Source: Chrysochromulina parva
Lineage: Eukaryota > Haptophyta > Prymnesiales > Chrysochromulinaceae
NCBI GenBank assembly: GCA_002887195.1
Contig: PJAB01001413.1
Location: forward strand, 1 to 14,654
Direction: 5' to 3'
Length of the DNA: 14,654 nucleotides
A program made the position numbers and the translations under genes. The stretch's first letter is position 1. The number at the start of each line of letters is the position of its first letter. Shown here piece after piece: positions 7,128 to 14,513 of the stretch. The notes under the pieces were generated by a model. The model was given only the letters and a program-made list of their open reading frames with translations, made no database searches and was not told the origin of the DNA.

Positions 7128-9086
7128 ATGAGGCGCACCCTCTCCGTCGCGTGTGCACAGACGCCGAGGAGGCGCGCCCTCGCCATCGCGTCTGCAGAAC
7201 GCAGTCTGGTCTCGGCCACATTACCTGCCGCACGGTCGTGGCGATGGGCACGCCGCGGTGCTCTTGCCACTTGCGGCGTGGCCGTCGGCGCGGCCTACGC
7301 ATCCTCGCCGGGCTTCCGCCGTTCCGTGACTTTTTGGAGCACGGTCGCACCTTTCTTTCTAGAGTACCAGGGCATCAAGCTGCGCGCTCGGATCGAGGGC
7401 TGCGACGGGGCCGTGCTCGAGCAGCGCGTCACCGAGTTCCACCACCGAACAGCGCCATGTGCTGTCGACATCATCCTCAGCTTGGGTGGAATCTACGTCA
7501 AAGTGGGTCAGTTCGTCTCGACGATGGGAGCTGGCATCCTGGAGGATGTCTACATCCAGGCGCTGCGCCCGCTGCAGGACGGCGTGCCGCCTCGGAGTCT
7601 CGCCGAGGTGAGCGCCATCATCGAGGCCGACATCGGCGTGCCGATGGCCGAGCTCTTCATCTCATTCGAGCCGCGGCCGGTGGGCGCCGCTTCGATTGCT
7701 CAGGCGCATCGCGCCACGCTCATCGATGGGCGCAAGGTGATCGTCAAGGTGCAATACCCGGAGGTGCCCGCCCTGTACGCCGCCGACTTCGACAACCTCG
7801 AGCTTGTGACGCGCCTCCTCTTTCCACAGAATCTGCCGCTCATCGAAGGGCTACGTCGGCGCCATCTCGCTGAGCTTGATTTTCGTCAGGAAGCGGCCAA
7901 CCTGCGCGAGGTGCGTGCCAACCTACAGGCTCGGGGGTTCGAGCCCTCACTCGTGCGCGTGCCTGCCGTGCCCGATGCTCGCCTGTGCACTCGCCATGTT
8001 CTCGCGATGGAGTGCCTCGAGGGATGCAGCCTCGCCGCGGCCATCGAGCTCGAGATGAATGACGTGGCGAGGGCGCTCGGCATGGCGTCGGCGCAGGAGC
8101 TGCGCGCGCAGCTCATGAAGCGCGTGGCGGCGCACTTTGAGACCGGGGGCGGCGCACACCGTTTCGTCGACGCCGCCGAGGTCGCCGCGCCCCTCGTGCG
8201 CGCCTACGCGGCCGCCGCCCGACGGCTTCGAGACATTGCCGCCTCGGCCGCCGGCTACAGCTGTTCCGCGTGCTCGGCACTCCTCCGCCTCGTAGGGCTG
8301 GGCCGACTCGTGCCGATTGGGCGGGGCGCCGATGCCGCACAGGGAGCGGGTGCTCGCGTGCTGAGGGCACGCCCGGACATTACTCGTGCGCTGCGAACAC
8401 TCGTGCGGGTACATGGAGTGGCGATGCTACTTGATGTGCGGGTCGCCCCTCGGATCGCCTTTCTGGTCGCCCCTCGGATCGCCCCTCGGAATGCCCCTCG
8501 GATCGCCCCTCTGCCTGCTCCTGACCACAATGACTCGCGTGCGCCACAGGGAGTATACAACGCAGACCCTCACCCGGGCAACGTGCTGCTCCTCCCTGAC
8601 GGACGACTCGGCTTGATCGATTACGGCATGACAGGGCGCCTCGAGCCGCCCGAGCGGGAGGCGATCGCGCGCGTGGTGCTCGGCTTGGCGGCTGGTGACC
8701 AGCGAGCCGTCGTCGAAGAGTACGAGCGGGCCGGCTACCGGGCGTGCTGGCACTCGGGCGCACCCCACGGCCCCGACGCCGTCTTCCGCTTCGCCACTTT
8801 CCACCTCGACCGCATCGACCTCTCGCCCGTGCGCACCGGACCCGACGGGGCGACGATGCCCGTGCTCGCCCTCTTCAAGTCCACGCTCGAAAAGGCCGTG
8901 CCCGACTGGGTGGAGCAGGCGCGACGGCTCGGCGGGCTGCTCATTGGGGTGGGCTCGCAGGCAGGCCGACCCATCTCGCTCGCGCACGAGTGGGCACCTA
9001 TCGCCGAAGAGGTCTTGAGGGCAGCACACGGCACCAGGGCGCCGGACGCACGTAGGCTCAGGACGCATCTCACCGGGCTCACGTGA
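7128..9086 (+). CDS. ABC1/ADCK (UbiB-like) atypical kinase, probable mitochondrial or plastid protein
   Basis: Model: exons 7128-8435 and 8550-9086, 614 residues. The ABC1 family marker KxGQ appears as YVKVGQFVS (about residue 125). It is followed by the Ala-rich loop GAASIAQAHRA, the ATP-site lysine in VIVKVQYPEV (about 206), the catalytic loop YNADPHPGNVLL (about 439-450) and LIDYGMTG in place of DFG (about 460). Members act in mitochondria and plastids, often in ubiquinone or prenyl-lipid metabolism. ATG 7128 opens an Arg/Ser/Ala-rich stretch without acidic residues (MRRTLSVACAQTPRRRALAIA) and then a hydrophobic segment, as expected of a targeting peptide. ATG 6987 would add 47 residues. 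Residues about 335-420 are an Ala/Arg-rich insertion before the last helix and may hide further in-frame introns. It most resembles the ADCK1/ADCK5 branch, but I cannot name the orthologue. Confidence 0.88.
   Translation: MRRTLSVACAQTPRRRALAIASAERSLVSATLPAARSWRWARRGALATCGVAVGAAYASSPGFRRSVTFWSTVAPFFLEYQGIKLRARIEGCDGAVLEQRVTEFHHRTAPCAVDIILSLGGIYVKVGQFVSTMGAGILEDVYIQALRPLQDGVPPRSLAEVSAIIEADIGVPMAELFISFEPRPVGAASIAQAHRATLIDGRKVIVKVQYPEVPALYAADFDNLELVTRLLFPQNLPLIEGLRRRHLAELDFRQEAANLREVRANLQARGFEPSLVRVPAVPDARLCTRHVLAMECLEGCSLAAAIELEMNDVARALGMASAQELRAQLMKRVAAHFETGGGAHRFVDAAEVAAPLVRAYAAAARRLRDIAASAAGYSCSACSALLRLVGLGRLVPIGRGADAAQGAGARVLRARPDITRALRTLVRVHGVAMLLDVRVAPRIAFLVAPRIAPRNAPRIAPLPAPDHNDSRAPQGVYNADPHPGNVLLLPDGRLGLIDYGMTGRLEPPEREAIARVVLGLAAGDQRAVVEEYERAGYRACWHSGAPHGPDAVFRFATFHLDRIDLSPVRTGPDGATMPVLALFKSTLEKAVPDWVEQARRLGGLLIGVGSQAGRPISLAHEWAPIAEEVLRAAHGTRAPDARRLRTHLTGLT
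8436..8549 (+). other. Probable in-frame intron of the ABC1 gene, filled with a 12-bp minisatellite
   Basis: These 114 nt begin GTGCGGGTCG after CTTGAT and end GCGCCACAG before GGAGTATAC. They contain no stop and a multiple of three bases, so they read through as APRIAPRNAPRIAPL. Removing them joins VHGVAMLLD to GVYNADPHPGN, the uninterrupted family motif. Most of the intron is degenerate copies of GGATCGCCCCTC. CCTGACCAC upstream of the acceptor is a good branch-point candidate. If retained, the peptide would sit directly before the kinase catalytic loop. Confidence 0.72.
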
Positions 9087-9461
9087 AATAGCGGGTCGAC
9101 GAGAGGCGGGTCGACGAGAGGGCACTCAGTAATCCTGGAGAGCTGATTTGAAAATATAATAATAATAAGCCCTCCCCATTCCCCTTTGGGTCGAATCACT
9201 CAACAATTCGATTCAAAATCAGGTGTTGGTGGAGGGGATAGTGATTAGTGTGAATCCAGAATGAAGCCCTGTCCCCACTCGTAATATCTTTAAAATTCGA
9301 TTTAAATTCGCTTCGCCCGCGCTGGTGGGCGCTCGGCTGGGCGCTGCAGCGCGCGCTCGGTCCCCGCGGGGCAGCGCGTATCCGGATACATACACTGCAC
9401 CATGTCCGATCTGTCTGTGGAGAGCGCGCGAAATCAGAGGGCGACACCCGGTTGCACCTCA
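9087..9461. other. Convergent intergenic region between ABC1 and WD40 genes
   Basis: These 375 bp separate the two stop codons. They hold an exact 15-bp tandem duplication (GCGGGTCGACGAGAG at 9091-9105 and 9106-9120), a short AAT run (about 9156-9168), AT-rich patches near 9200-9215 and 9290-9310, and a GC-rich run at 9315-9370. On the minus strand, CTCTCCACAG at about 9413-9422 could be the acceptor of a short 3' UTR intron of the WD40 gene. No coding gene is supported. Confidence 0.5.
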
Positions 9462-11036
9462 CTAGCGCCTTTGCAAGCAAGCTTCAATGAGCAGATCAAG
9501 CACATCATCAGGAAACTTCATGCTGTATTTGTTCAGCCACAGCAGCCGCAAGACAAATCGTTGGGTGGTGATGTTGAACATCAAATGATCTTTGCGAGAC
9601 CACTTGACCATTTCCCAGACTTTGATCGTCCCGTCGTTCGCTCCCGACACGATCTTGGTCCCATCGGGCGAAAACGCCACCGAATTGACGCAGTTCCTGT
9701 GGGCTTTCGTCTTGGTGCTCAACAGCTTCAGAGCGCCTGCAGACAAGCCAGCAGGCGTCAGTTTTGGCCAAAAGGAGGCGCAATTTTGAGGGCTCGGCGC
9801 ACCCGAATCCCAGACTTTGATCGTCTTGTCAGCCGATCCGGACACGATCTTGGTCCCATCCGGGGAAAACGCCACTGACATGATGAGGTTGCTGTGGGCG
9901 TTGGTCTTTTCGCTCAACAGCTCTAGCGTGCCTGCTGGACAATCCAGCACAGGCGTCAGTGTTGGCCAAGGAGGGGCGATGTGAGGGCTCCGGCGCACCC
10001 GAATCGGCCCAGACTTTGATCGTGACCTCGCCGTCCACCTCATCCAACGGGTACCCCAACTCGTCAAAAATTTCTCCCCACGAAGTGACGGTGATGCCAT
10101 TGATAGATATGGGTGTCCACTCATTCTCTATGGCCTCAGCAAATGGAATCTTGAGGGCTTGAAATCTTGAGGCAACAATAGTACGTTCTCCTGGCTGATC
10201 CCTCAATTTCCAGACTTTGATCGTCTTGTCGTCCGATCCGGACACAACCTTGGTTCCGTCCGGGGAAAATGCCACCGACCTGATCCAGCCACTGTGCGCG
10301 TTCGTCTTCTTGCTCAACAGCTCCAGCGCATCTGCCGGACAAGCCAGCAGGCGTCAGTTTTGGCCATGGAGGGCGACTTTGAGGGCTCTGGCGCACCCGA
10401 ATCCCAGACTTTGATCGTCGTGTCGTTCGATCCGGACACAATCTTGGTCCCGTCCGGGGAAAACGCCACCGAATTGATGTTCCCGCTGTAGGCGTTCGTC
10501 TTCTCGCTCAACAGTCCCAGCGCATCTGCCAGACAAGGCAGCAGGCGTCAGTTTTGGCCGAGGAGGCGCGATTTGAGGGGACAGCGCACCCGAATCCCAG
10601 ACTTGGATGGTCCCATTCCTGTCAGGATATTGAAGCATGTCTACGATTGAAGCATCCGCTCCCGACACAAACTTGGTTCCGTCCGGGGAAAACGCGCACA
10701 GCCGCGAGATCGGCAGTGCGTTGGACTTCTCGCTCAACAGCTCCAGTTTGCCTGCCAGACAAGCCAGCAGGCGTCAGTTTTGGCCAAGGAGGGGCGATTT
10801 GAGGCCAAAGGCGCACCCCAATCCCAGACTCTGATCGTCCTACTCCTCGATCCCAGACACCTACTCCTCGATCCCGAGACAAGCTTGGTTCCGTCTGGGG
10901 AAAAGGCGACCGAATTGATTGATGAGCCGCTGTGGGCGCTGGTCTTTTCCGTCACACATTTGATGAGCGTCGCGAACATCCTGCGAACAAGAGAGAAGAA
11001 GCGATGCTTAGGCTGCATGCGTGCATTCGGCAGCAT
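9462..11036 (-). CDS. WD40-repeat protein of six exon-intron repeat modules
   Basis: Minus-strand model: exons 11036-10817, 10751-10590, 10525-10397, 10331-9999, 9931-9803 and 9736-9462, 415 residues. Each exon carries one WD40 repeat of the form [19 protein letters not shown] followed by (I/V)VSGSxDxTIKVWDS, and every intron interrupts at phase 1 just after the terminal WDS. Six repeats are visible; a propeller usually has seven, so it is either six-bladed or short of one. Exon 4 is longer: after its KVW it carries a unique segment of about 60 residues ([12 protein letters not shown] to DEVDGEV) before a second TIKVW. The C-terminal part after the last repeat ([14 protein letters not shown] to [10 protein letters not shown]) matches no domain I recognise. 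The first in-frame ATG is at 11036; ATG 11018 or a later one is also possible. The role is unknown, as WD40 proteins are generic scaffolds. The 5' end faces the sulfotransferase gene. Confidence 0.85.
9737..10816 (-). repeat. Five near-identical 64-67 nt introns of the WD40 gene
   Basis: Minus-strand introns at 10816-10752, 10589-10526, 10396-10332, 9998-9932 and 9802-9737. All start GTGCGC, share a Lys/Pro-like coding shadow (CCCTCA..., GGCCAAAACTGACGCCTG), and end in TTGTCCxGCAG or a close variant. CTGAC at a constant place is a likely branch point. Some lack stops and read through in frame, so intron retention would add 21-22 residues. The introns are about as similar to each other as the exons are, which shows that exon plus intron was copied together or homogenised by gene conversion. 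Confidence 0.85.
10009..10224 (-). repeat. Direct repeats of CCAGACTTTGATCGT flanking a unique insert in WD40 exon 4
   Basis: The 15-bp sequence (plus strand) occurs at 10009-10023 and 10210-10224 and encodes the TIKVW end of a WD repeat on the minus strand. The 186 bp between them are unlike any other repeat in the gene and richer in A and T than neighbouring exons. This looks like either an insertion into one repeat or the remnant of a degenerate seventh repeat. Confidence 0.65.
10839..10875 (-). repeat. 21-bp period tandem duplication in WD40 exon 1
   Basis: CCTACTCCTCGATCCC (plus strand) occurs at 10839-10854 and again at 10860-10875. On the coding strand it adds GSRSRCL before the last strand of the first WD repeat ([19 protein letters not shown]), lengthening a surface loop by seven residues. 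Confidence 0.85.
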
Positions 11037-11290
11037 GGAGGTATGGGACCACAGCACAGCGCGGCTGCAAGCTCGAAAGGCGCAGACATGCAACAGCCAA
11101 CAGCGTGCCGCAAGGGTTAGGGGAATCGCGTGCGGCGTGTGGCTCCGAAGCTCATCGTGAACGAAGAGTCACATGCCTTGGAGAGAGGCAGCCCACAAAG
11201 CTCGGGTCTCACAGGGATTGGGCTGTGGTAAAGGGGAGGGCCGCTCATTGGCCCTCGCGCCACCGCGGGCGCGGCATCGCGTGGCGCGCA
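11037..11290. promoter_or_regulatory. Shared divergent upstream region of WD40 and sulfotransferase genes
   Basis: The start codons at 11036 (minus) and 11291 (plus) are 254 bp apart, back to back, so both promoters and leaders must fit here or overlap neighbouring exons. The frame of the sulfotransferase stays open upstream but has no ATG before 11291. An upstream exon for either gene cannot be excluded. No motif is recognised. Confidence 0.5.
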
Positions 11291-12214
11291 ATGTCCCACG
11301 GCCTCATCGCATTCACGCAGGCCGTCGTTGCGGCCGATGCACCGCATCAGCGCACCAACAGTCTCGGGTTCAGTTGTGACCGGGCAGATTATCCGCTCAA
11401 GACGTTCAAACGCAAGCAAACCGTTATGGTGCACATCCCAAAGACTGGCGGCACATCGCTTGCTCGGTGGGGTGTGCGCAGCGGCTACCATTTTGATCGC
11501 ACGGATAAGAAGCATCGATTCGTTCATATGCGTGACCCAGCGGGCCGCGATCGAGCCAACTCCACCTTTCGCTTCAGCTTCGTGCGCAACCCATACACGC
11601 GCTTTGTGTCGCAGTACACGTTCTGCGCGTCAGGCCCGCACAAGACATGGAACCGCGGCTTCCCTTGCCACCTCGTGCTCAAGCACAAGATGCCCTTTGA
11701 CGAGTGGTGGGCTCATCTCTGGCGCTCCATCTTGCAAGTGGGCCACGGCCAGCTCCCGTCCATCCACGCGACACCAGCCGTGGACTTTCAGGCCGGCCAT
11801 TTTGATGCTTCAGGGCGCCCCTTGTCAGCGAAGGACCCGGACGATCGAAAGACGACCAGTATGTGGTGCTCCGGCATCTGGTGGGGCAACTGCTACGGGC
11901 CCGTCTCGCAGTGGGTGTACGAGAACGGCCGCTCCGGCAATCGCGTCGTCGATTGGGTCGGGCGACTCGAGAACTTCACATCGGACTTTGCGTGCCTCCG
12001 ACAGCTGCTCAACGACACCAAGCCCGGCGCTCCCGTGTTCCGGCCCGACGGTCGCACTTTCCACGTGCGTAACTCGGCCTCTGCGACCAATGGAACACGC
12101 ATCAGCACACGGGACTGGCTGCGTAATGAGAGCATCAGGCAGCTGGTGCTGGCGCACTACGCGGACGATTTTGACAACTTCGGCTATCCGCGAGAGGTGC
12201 CTTCGAGAGCCTGA
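11291..12214 (+). CDS. Sulfotransferase-family protein (PAPS-dependent, carbohydrate type)
   Basis: This 307-residue protein carries both cofactor motifs of Golgi-type sulfotransferases: the 5'-phosphosulfate loop VHIPKTGGTS (about residues 46-56) and the 3'-phosphate motif FSFVRNPYTRFVSQYTF (about 96-112), followed by WVGRLENFTSDF and a C-terminal helix before NFGYPRE. It should transfer sulfate from PAPS to a carbohydrate or other hydroxyl acceptor in the secretory pathway, but the acceptor cannot be told. The first ATG in frame is 11291. Its start (MSHGLIAFTQAVVAADA) is weakly hydrophobic and could be a signal peptide, yet a typical type II membrane anchor is missing, so an upstream exon may exist. 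Several NxS/T sites (NST, NFT, NDT, NGT, NES) fit a luminal protein. It is a single exon as modelled. The last 18 bp before the stop belong to a direct repeat. Confidence 0.85.
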   Translation: MSHGLIAFTQAVVAADAPHQRTNSLGFSCDRADYPLKTFKRKQTVMVHIPKTGGTSLARWGVRSGYHFDRTDKKHRFVHMRDPAGRDRANSTFRFSFVRNPYTRFVSQYTFCASGPHKTWNRGFPCHLVLKHKMPFDEWWAHLWRSILQVGHGQLPSIHATPAVDFQAGHFDASGRPLSAKDPDDRKTTSMWCSGIWWGNCYGPVSQWVYENGRSGNRVVDWVGRLENFTSDFACLRQLLNDTKPGAPVFRPDGRTFHVRNSASATNGTRISTRDWLRNESIRQLVLAHYADDFDNFGYPREVPSRA

Positions 12215-12257
12215 AGTCAAGTCAAGTCAAGTCACTGCTATCCGCGAGAGGTGCCTT
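12183..12257 (+). repeat. 21-bp direct repeats flanking the sulfotransferase stop codon
   Basis: GCTATCCGCGAGAGGTGCCTT occurs in two exact copies, one at 12183-12203 and one at 12237-12257, 54 bp apart, with a GTCAA microsatellite (about 12216-12234) between them. Each copy contains GAGAG|GTGC, so the pair could define a 54-nt intron (12197-12250). Its use would skip the stop and extend the protein by 21 residues to TAG 12314-12316. Confidence 0.85.
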
Positions 12258-12553
12258 TGGGGTGGCACTCACGTCGCGAGGGCCACAGGCCGCGTGGTAC
12301 TTTGCACCACGACTAGAGCTCCCGTACTTTCGAGCAGACGAGACCACGTCACGTCCGGCGCGACTGGACACCGCACGCGGGGCACAAAGGACGCCGTGGC
12401 CCATGCTCGCCGCGGCCGCGCTACGCTATCAAGCTCCCCCGCCACCGTATATGTAGTCACAAGTCAGTAGGTCAGACGACGTATGTCTGTCGAATTTAGA
12501 AATACTAAATAGGAGTCTCAGTCTAAAAAGGGGCCCTAGTACTTCTCGGAGTT
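12215..12553. other. Convergent intergenic region between sulfotransferase and Bud23-like genes
   Basis: These 339 bp separate the two stop codons. Besides the direct repeat and GTCAA run at its left end, it has an AT-rich patch at about 12490-12535 that may hold the polyadenylation region of the minus-strand gene. Short open frames here have no recognisable similarity and are not called. Confidence 0.45.
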
Positions 12554-14326
12554 TCATTCCGAGCCCGAGTCCGCGGGATCGTGCAAGGCCGACAAGAGCT
12601 CGGGAAGCTGTCTCTGAAGCTGCTCGAGTGAAGGGCACTCGCCGGCCGGCACTCGAAGCCGCTCGCGAAGCTCTGCCGCCGCGCGGCACTCCGCCAGACC
12701 CATCGCCCACTCGTCGCCAGCGCCACCCGGAGCCAAGAAGCCCTTGTTCTTACGACGCTTGCGCCGGCGCTGTCCGTGCTCACCACGGCGCTGGTCGTGC
12801 GCCTGCGGATGCGGCGACGGAGGCGGCGGCGGCGCGACAGCGCTCGTTACAGCGCTCGTTACAGCGCTCGTTACAGCGCTCGTTACAGCGCTCGTTACAG
12901 CGCTCGTTACAGCGCTCGTTACAGCGCTCGTCAGACCCTCCTCGGCGGCGCCAGCGGAGGCGCCGTGTTGGGCGTGGGTTTCGTCAGCTTCGTCGCACGC
13001 TTCGTCACGAGGAGGAGCTTCAATCTCGTCTGCCACGTCCGCCTCGGGGGGCTCGGCATGTCCACCTAGCCCTCTCCGCGCGCCCGCGACGGCGTCCTCG
13101 GCCTCTGCGCGCCGCAGCCGGCGCAGCTGCGTGTGAGCCCATCGCACGTGCTCCGCGCTGAGCCATGCCTCGTGGGCTGGATCGAGCTTCGGCACCGGCA
13201 GCTGCCTCGAGGACGCCCAGGCGCGGAGCGTGAGGGGGCAGGCGGCTCGGAGGGGCGCATGCATTCGGCAGATGCTGGGCGTCGTGCTGGGCGCGAAACC
13301 ACCTGATGATGAGAGAGCCCAGGACGACGCCGGCTCCACCGCTGCGGCCGCGCTTGGCGCTTCGGCCACGCGTGGCACTGCATACACAAACCAACGGCGT
13401 CCGCTGGTGCGATGAGGCTGGTCGACAAGTGCCACGGCCGCGCACCCAGCCGCCCGCGCCGCCCTGACGATGAGGGTGGGATGCGTCTGAGGACACGACG
13501 GGTGAAATTGGAACGCCGCACACGGGGCGGAGCAGGTGGCGTCGACGCTGCCGTCGACCCTCTCGCCGTCAACACCGCTGCTGCTGCTGCGGCGGCTGCG
13601 GCGGCGGTGGCCGAGTACAGGCGCTGTCTCGAGCACCCGCGCTGTCTCAACGAAGAGTGTGCCCAGTCTCTCCTCGGCCGCCCGACCGCGCACCGGCTCG
13701 CAAAGGAATTGGAGGGCGCTGACCGAGGTGAGGCCATCAAAGAGGCCGGTGCGGAGCGGCAGCGGCTGCGACATGTCCGCCTGCACCACCTCGGCGCCCG
13801 CGCGTCGCGCCGTCCTGAGCATCTCGAGTGACAGGTCGATTCCGATCACCGCGCAGCCGCGGCGCACGAGCGGACCGATCGAGAGGCCCGAGCCGCAGCC
13901 GAGGTCGAGCACTAGCGGCGGCGCGCCCGTCGGCGCGATCGGCAGGCCGGCGAGCTCCGCACAACGATGCGTGAGCTCCTCCTGAGCACCTCCGAGTGCC
14001 GCCGTGTAGCCCTCGGCACGGAACTCGTCGTAGTATGCGTTGATGCCCGCAGCGTCGCCCTCGGCACGCTGCGCGATATACCACGCGTTCACGCAGCCCG
14101 CGAGCTCGGCCGTGCCGCCGCCGAAGATGCCGCCAGCTCGTAGCGCGGCATCGACTGTGGCCGCTCGCTCATCGGGAAGGCGTATGGGCTTACCACGTTC
14201 GGTGACGGCACGCGTCAGGCCAAGCACGGTGGTCCGCACGTCCGAGTGCACGCGCGTAGGCAGAAGGCCGATGTCACGGCTCACGCCGAAGACGCGCACC
14301 GAGAGCGAGCGAGTGGCCTCCGCCAT
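12554..14326 (-). CDS. BUD23: Bud23/WBSCR22-like SAM methyltransferase with N- and C-terminal extensions
   Basis: Minus-strand single frame of 590 residues from ATG 14326. The core (about 95-325) matches Bud23, which makes N7-methylguanosine in 18S rRNA for small-subunit maturation: NAYYDEFRAEGYTAA, SAM motif I LVLDLGCGSGLS (about 138-149), VIGIDLSLEML, QADMSQPLPLR, FDGLTSVSALQFLCEP and, further on, AAFQFHPSCPQTHPTLIVRAA and RRWFVYAVPR. An insert of about 35 low-complexity residues (ETAPVLGHRRRSRRSSSSG...) splits the core and begins with an 18-bp tandem duplication. The N-terminal 95 residues and the long C-terminal half are not part of ordinary Bud23. The C-terminal half contains an acidic region, eight TSAV repeats, a proline run, a basic RRRKRRKNKG cluster and a Leu-rich end. 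The basic cluster may serve nucleolar localisation or RNA binding. BUD23 rests on the core only; other Bud23-like methyltransferases cannot be excluded. Confidence 0.8.
   Translation of the reverse strand: MAEATRSLSVRVFGVSRDIGLLPTRVHSDVRTTVLGLTRAVTERGKPIRLPDERAATVDAALRAGGIFGGGTAELAGCVNAWYIAQRAEGDAAGINAYYDEFRAEGYTAALGGAQEELTHRCAELAGLPIAPTGAPPLVLDLGCGSGLSIGPLVRRGCAVIGIDLSLEMLRTARRAGAEVVQADMSQPLPLRTGLFDGLTSVSALQFLCEPVRGRAAEERLGTLFVETARVLETAPVLGHRRRSRRSSSSGVDGERVDGSVDATCSAPCAAFQFHPSCPQTHPTLIVRAARAAGCAAVALVDQPHRTSGRRWFVYAVPRVAEAPSAAAAVEPASSWALSSSGGFAPSTTPSICRMHAPLRAACPLTLRAWASSRQLPVPKLDPAHEAWLSAEHVRWAHTQLRRLRRAEAEDAVAGARRGLGGHAEPPEADVADEIEAPPRDEACDEADETHAQHGASAGAAEEGLTSAVTSAVTSAVTSAVTSAVTSAVTSAVTSAVAPPPPPSPHPQAHDQRRGEHGQRRRKRRKNKGFLAPGGAGDEWAMGLAECRAAAELRERLRVPAGECPSLEQLQRQLPELLSALHDPADSGSE
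12837..12932 (-). repeat. 12-bp minisatellite, eight units, in the Bud23-like coding region
   Basis: ACAGCGCTCGTT (plus strand) is repeated seven times exactly, followed by an eighth copy ending in C. On the minus strand it encodes TSAV eight times at about residues 466-497, between an acidic Ala-rich region and a run of prolines. The lack of divergence points to recent expansion, and length variation between strains is likely. Confidence 0.95.
13613..13648 (-). repeat. 18-bp tandem duplication in the Bud23-like gene
   Basis: Plus-strand units 13613-13630 and 13631-13648 are close copies (GAGTACAGGCGCTGTCTC and GAGCACCCGCGCTGTCTC). On the minus strand they encode ETARVL and ETAPVL in tandem, at the point where the Bud23 core is interrupted by the low-complexity insert. 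Confidence 0.85.
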
Positions 14327-14513
14327 CGTCACGGACAACCGCGCGGAGGCGCGTTAATCGTGTGAATACATGTGTTTCTGTGAAAATGTATGTGTGTCTG
14401 TGTGACTTCACACTCGTAACAGTGCCGCAGCACCCACGTCTGTCGTGTTAACGTTCACACTCGCACTCCGAAACCTTTCACGAGATACCCGGTACTTTGC
14501 GACCGCTATCAAA
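14327..14513. promoter_or_regulatory. Compact bidirectional promoter region of Bud23-like and SKP1-like genes
   Basis: Only 187 bp lie between the two start codons (14326 minus, 14514 plus). A TG-rich run at about 14360-14402 (TGTGTTTCTGTG, TATGTGTGTCTGTGTG) is the only distinct element. A single bidirectional promoter is the simplest reading. Confidence 0.6.

Noticed and set aside
7936..7960. GGGGGTTCGAGCCCT resembling a tRNA T arm on the plus strand
   Set aside because: It lies inside conserved ABC1 coding sequence and has no accompanying tRNA arms.
9196..9480. Minus-strand 94-residue open frame after the WD40 gene
   Set aside because: It has no ATG at its start, no recognisable similarity, and overlaps the WD40 C-terminus in another frame. 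It probably lies in the 3' UTR.
11021..11290. N-terminal extension of the sulfotransferase upstream of 11291
   Set aside because: The frame is open but has no ATG, overlaps the WD40 first exon on the opposite strand and reads as Arg-rich nonsense.
12776..13161. Plus-strand open frames with YSAR, LVTA or QRSL repeats over the minisatellite
   Set aside because: A 12-bp repeat without stops is open in several frames. Only the minus-strand TSAV frame continues into a recognisable methyltransferase.
13500..13648. An intron splitting the Bud23-like core (minus strand, donors GTGCTC or GTACTC)
   Set aside because: The CAG acceptors in the segment are all in a phase that does not match either donor, so no splice restores the frame. 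The insert is kept as coding low-complexity sequence.
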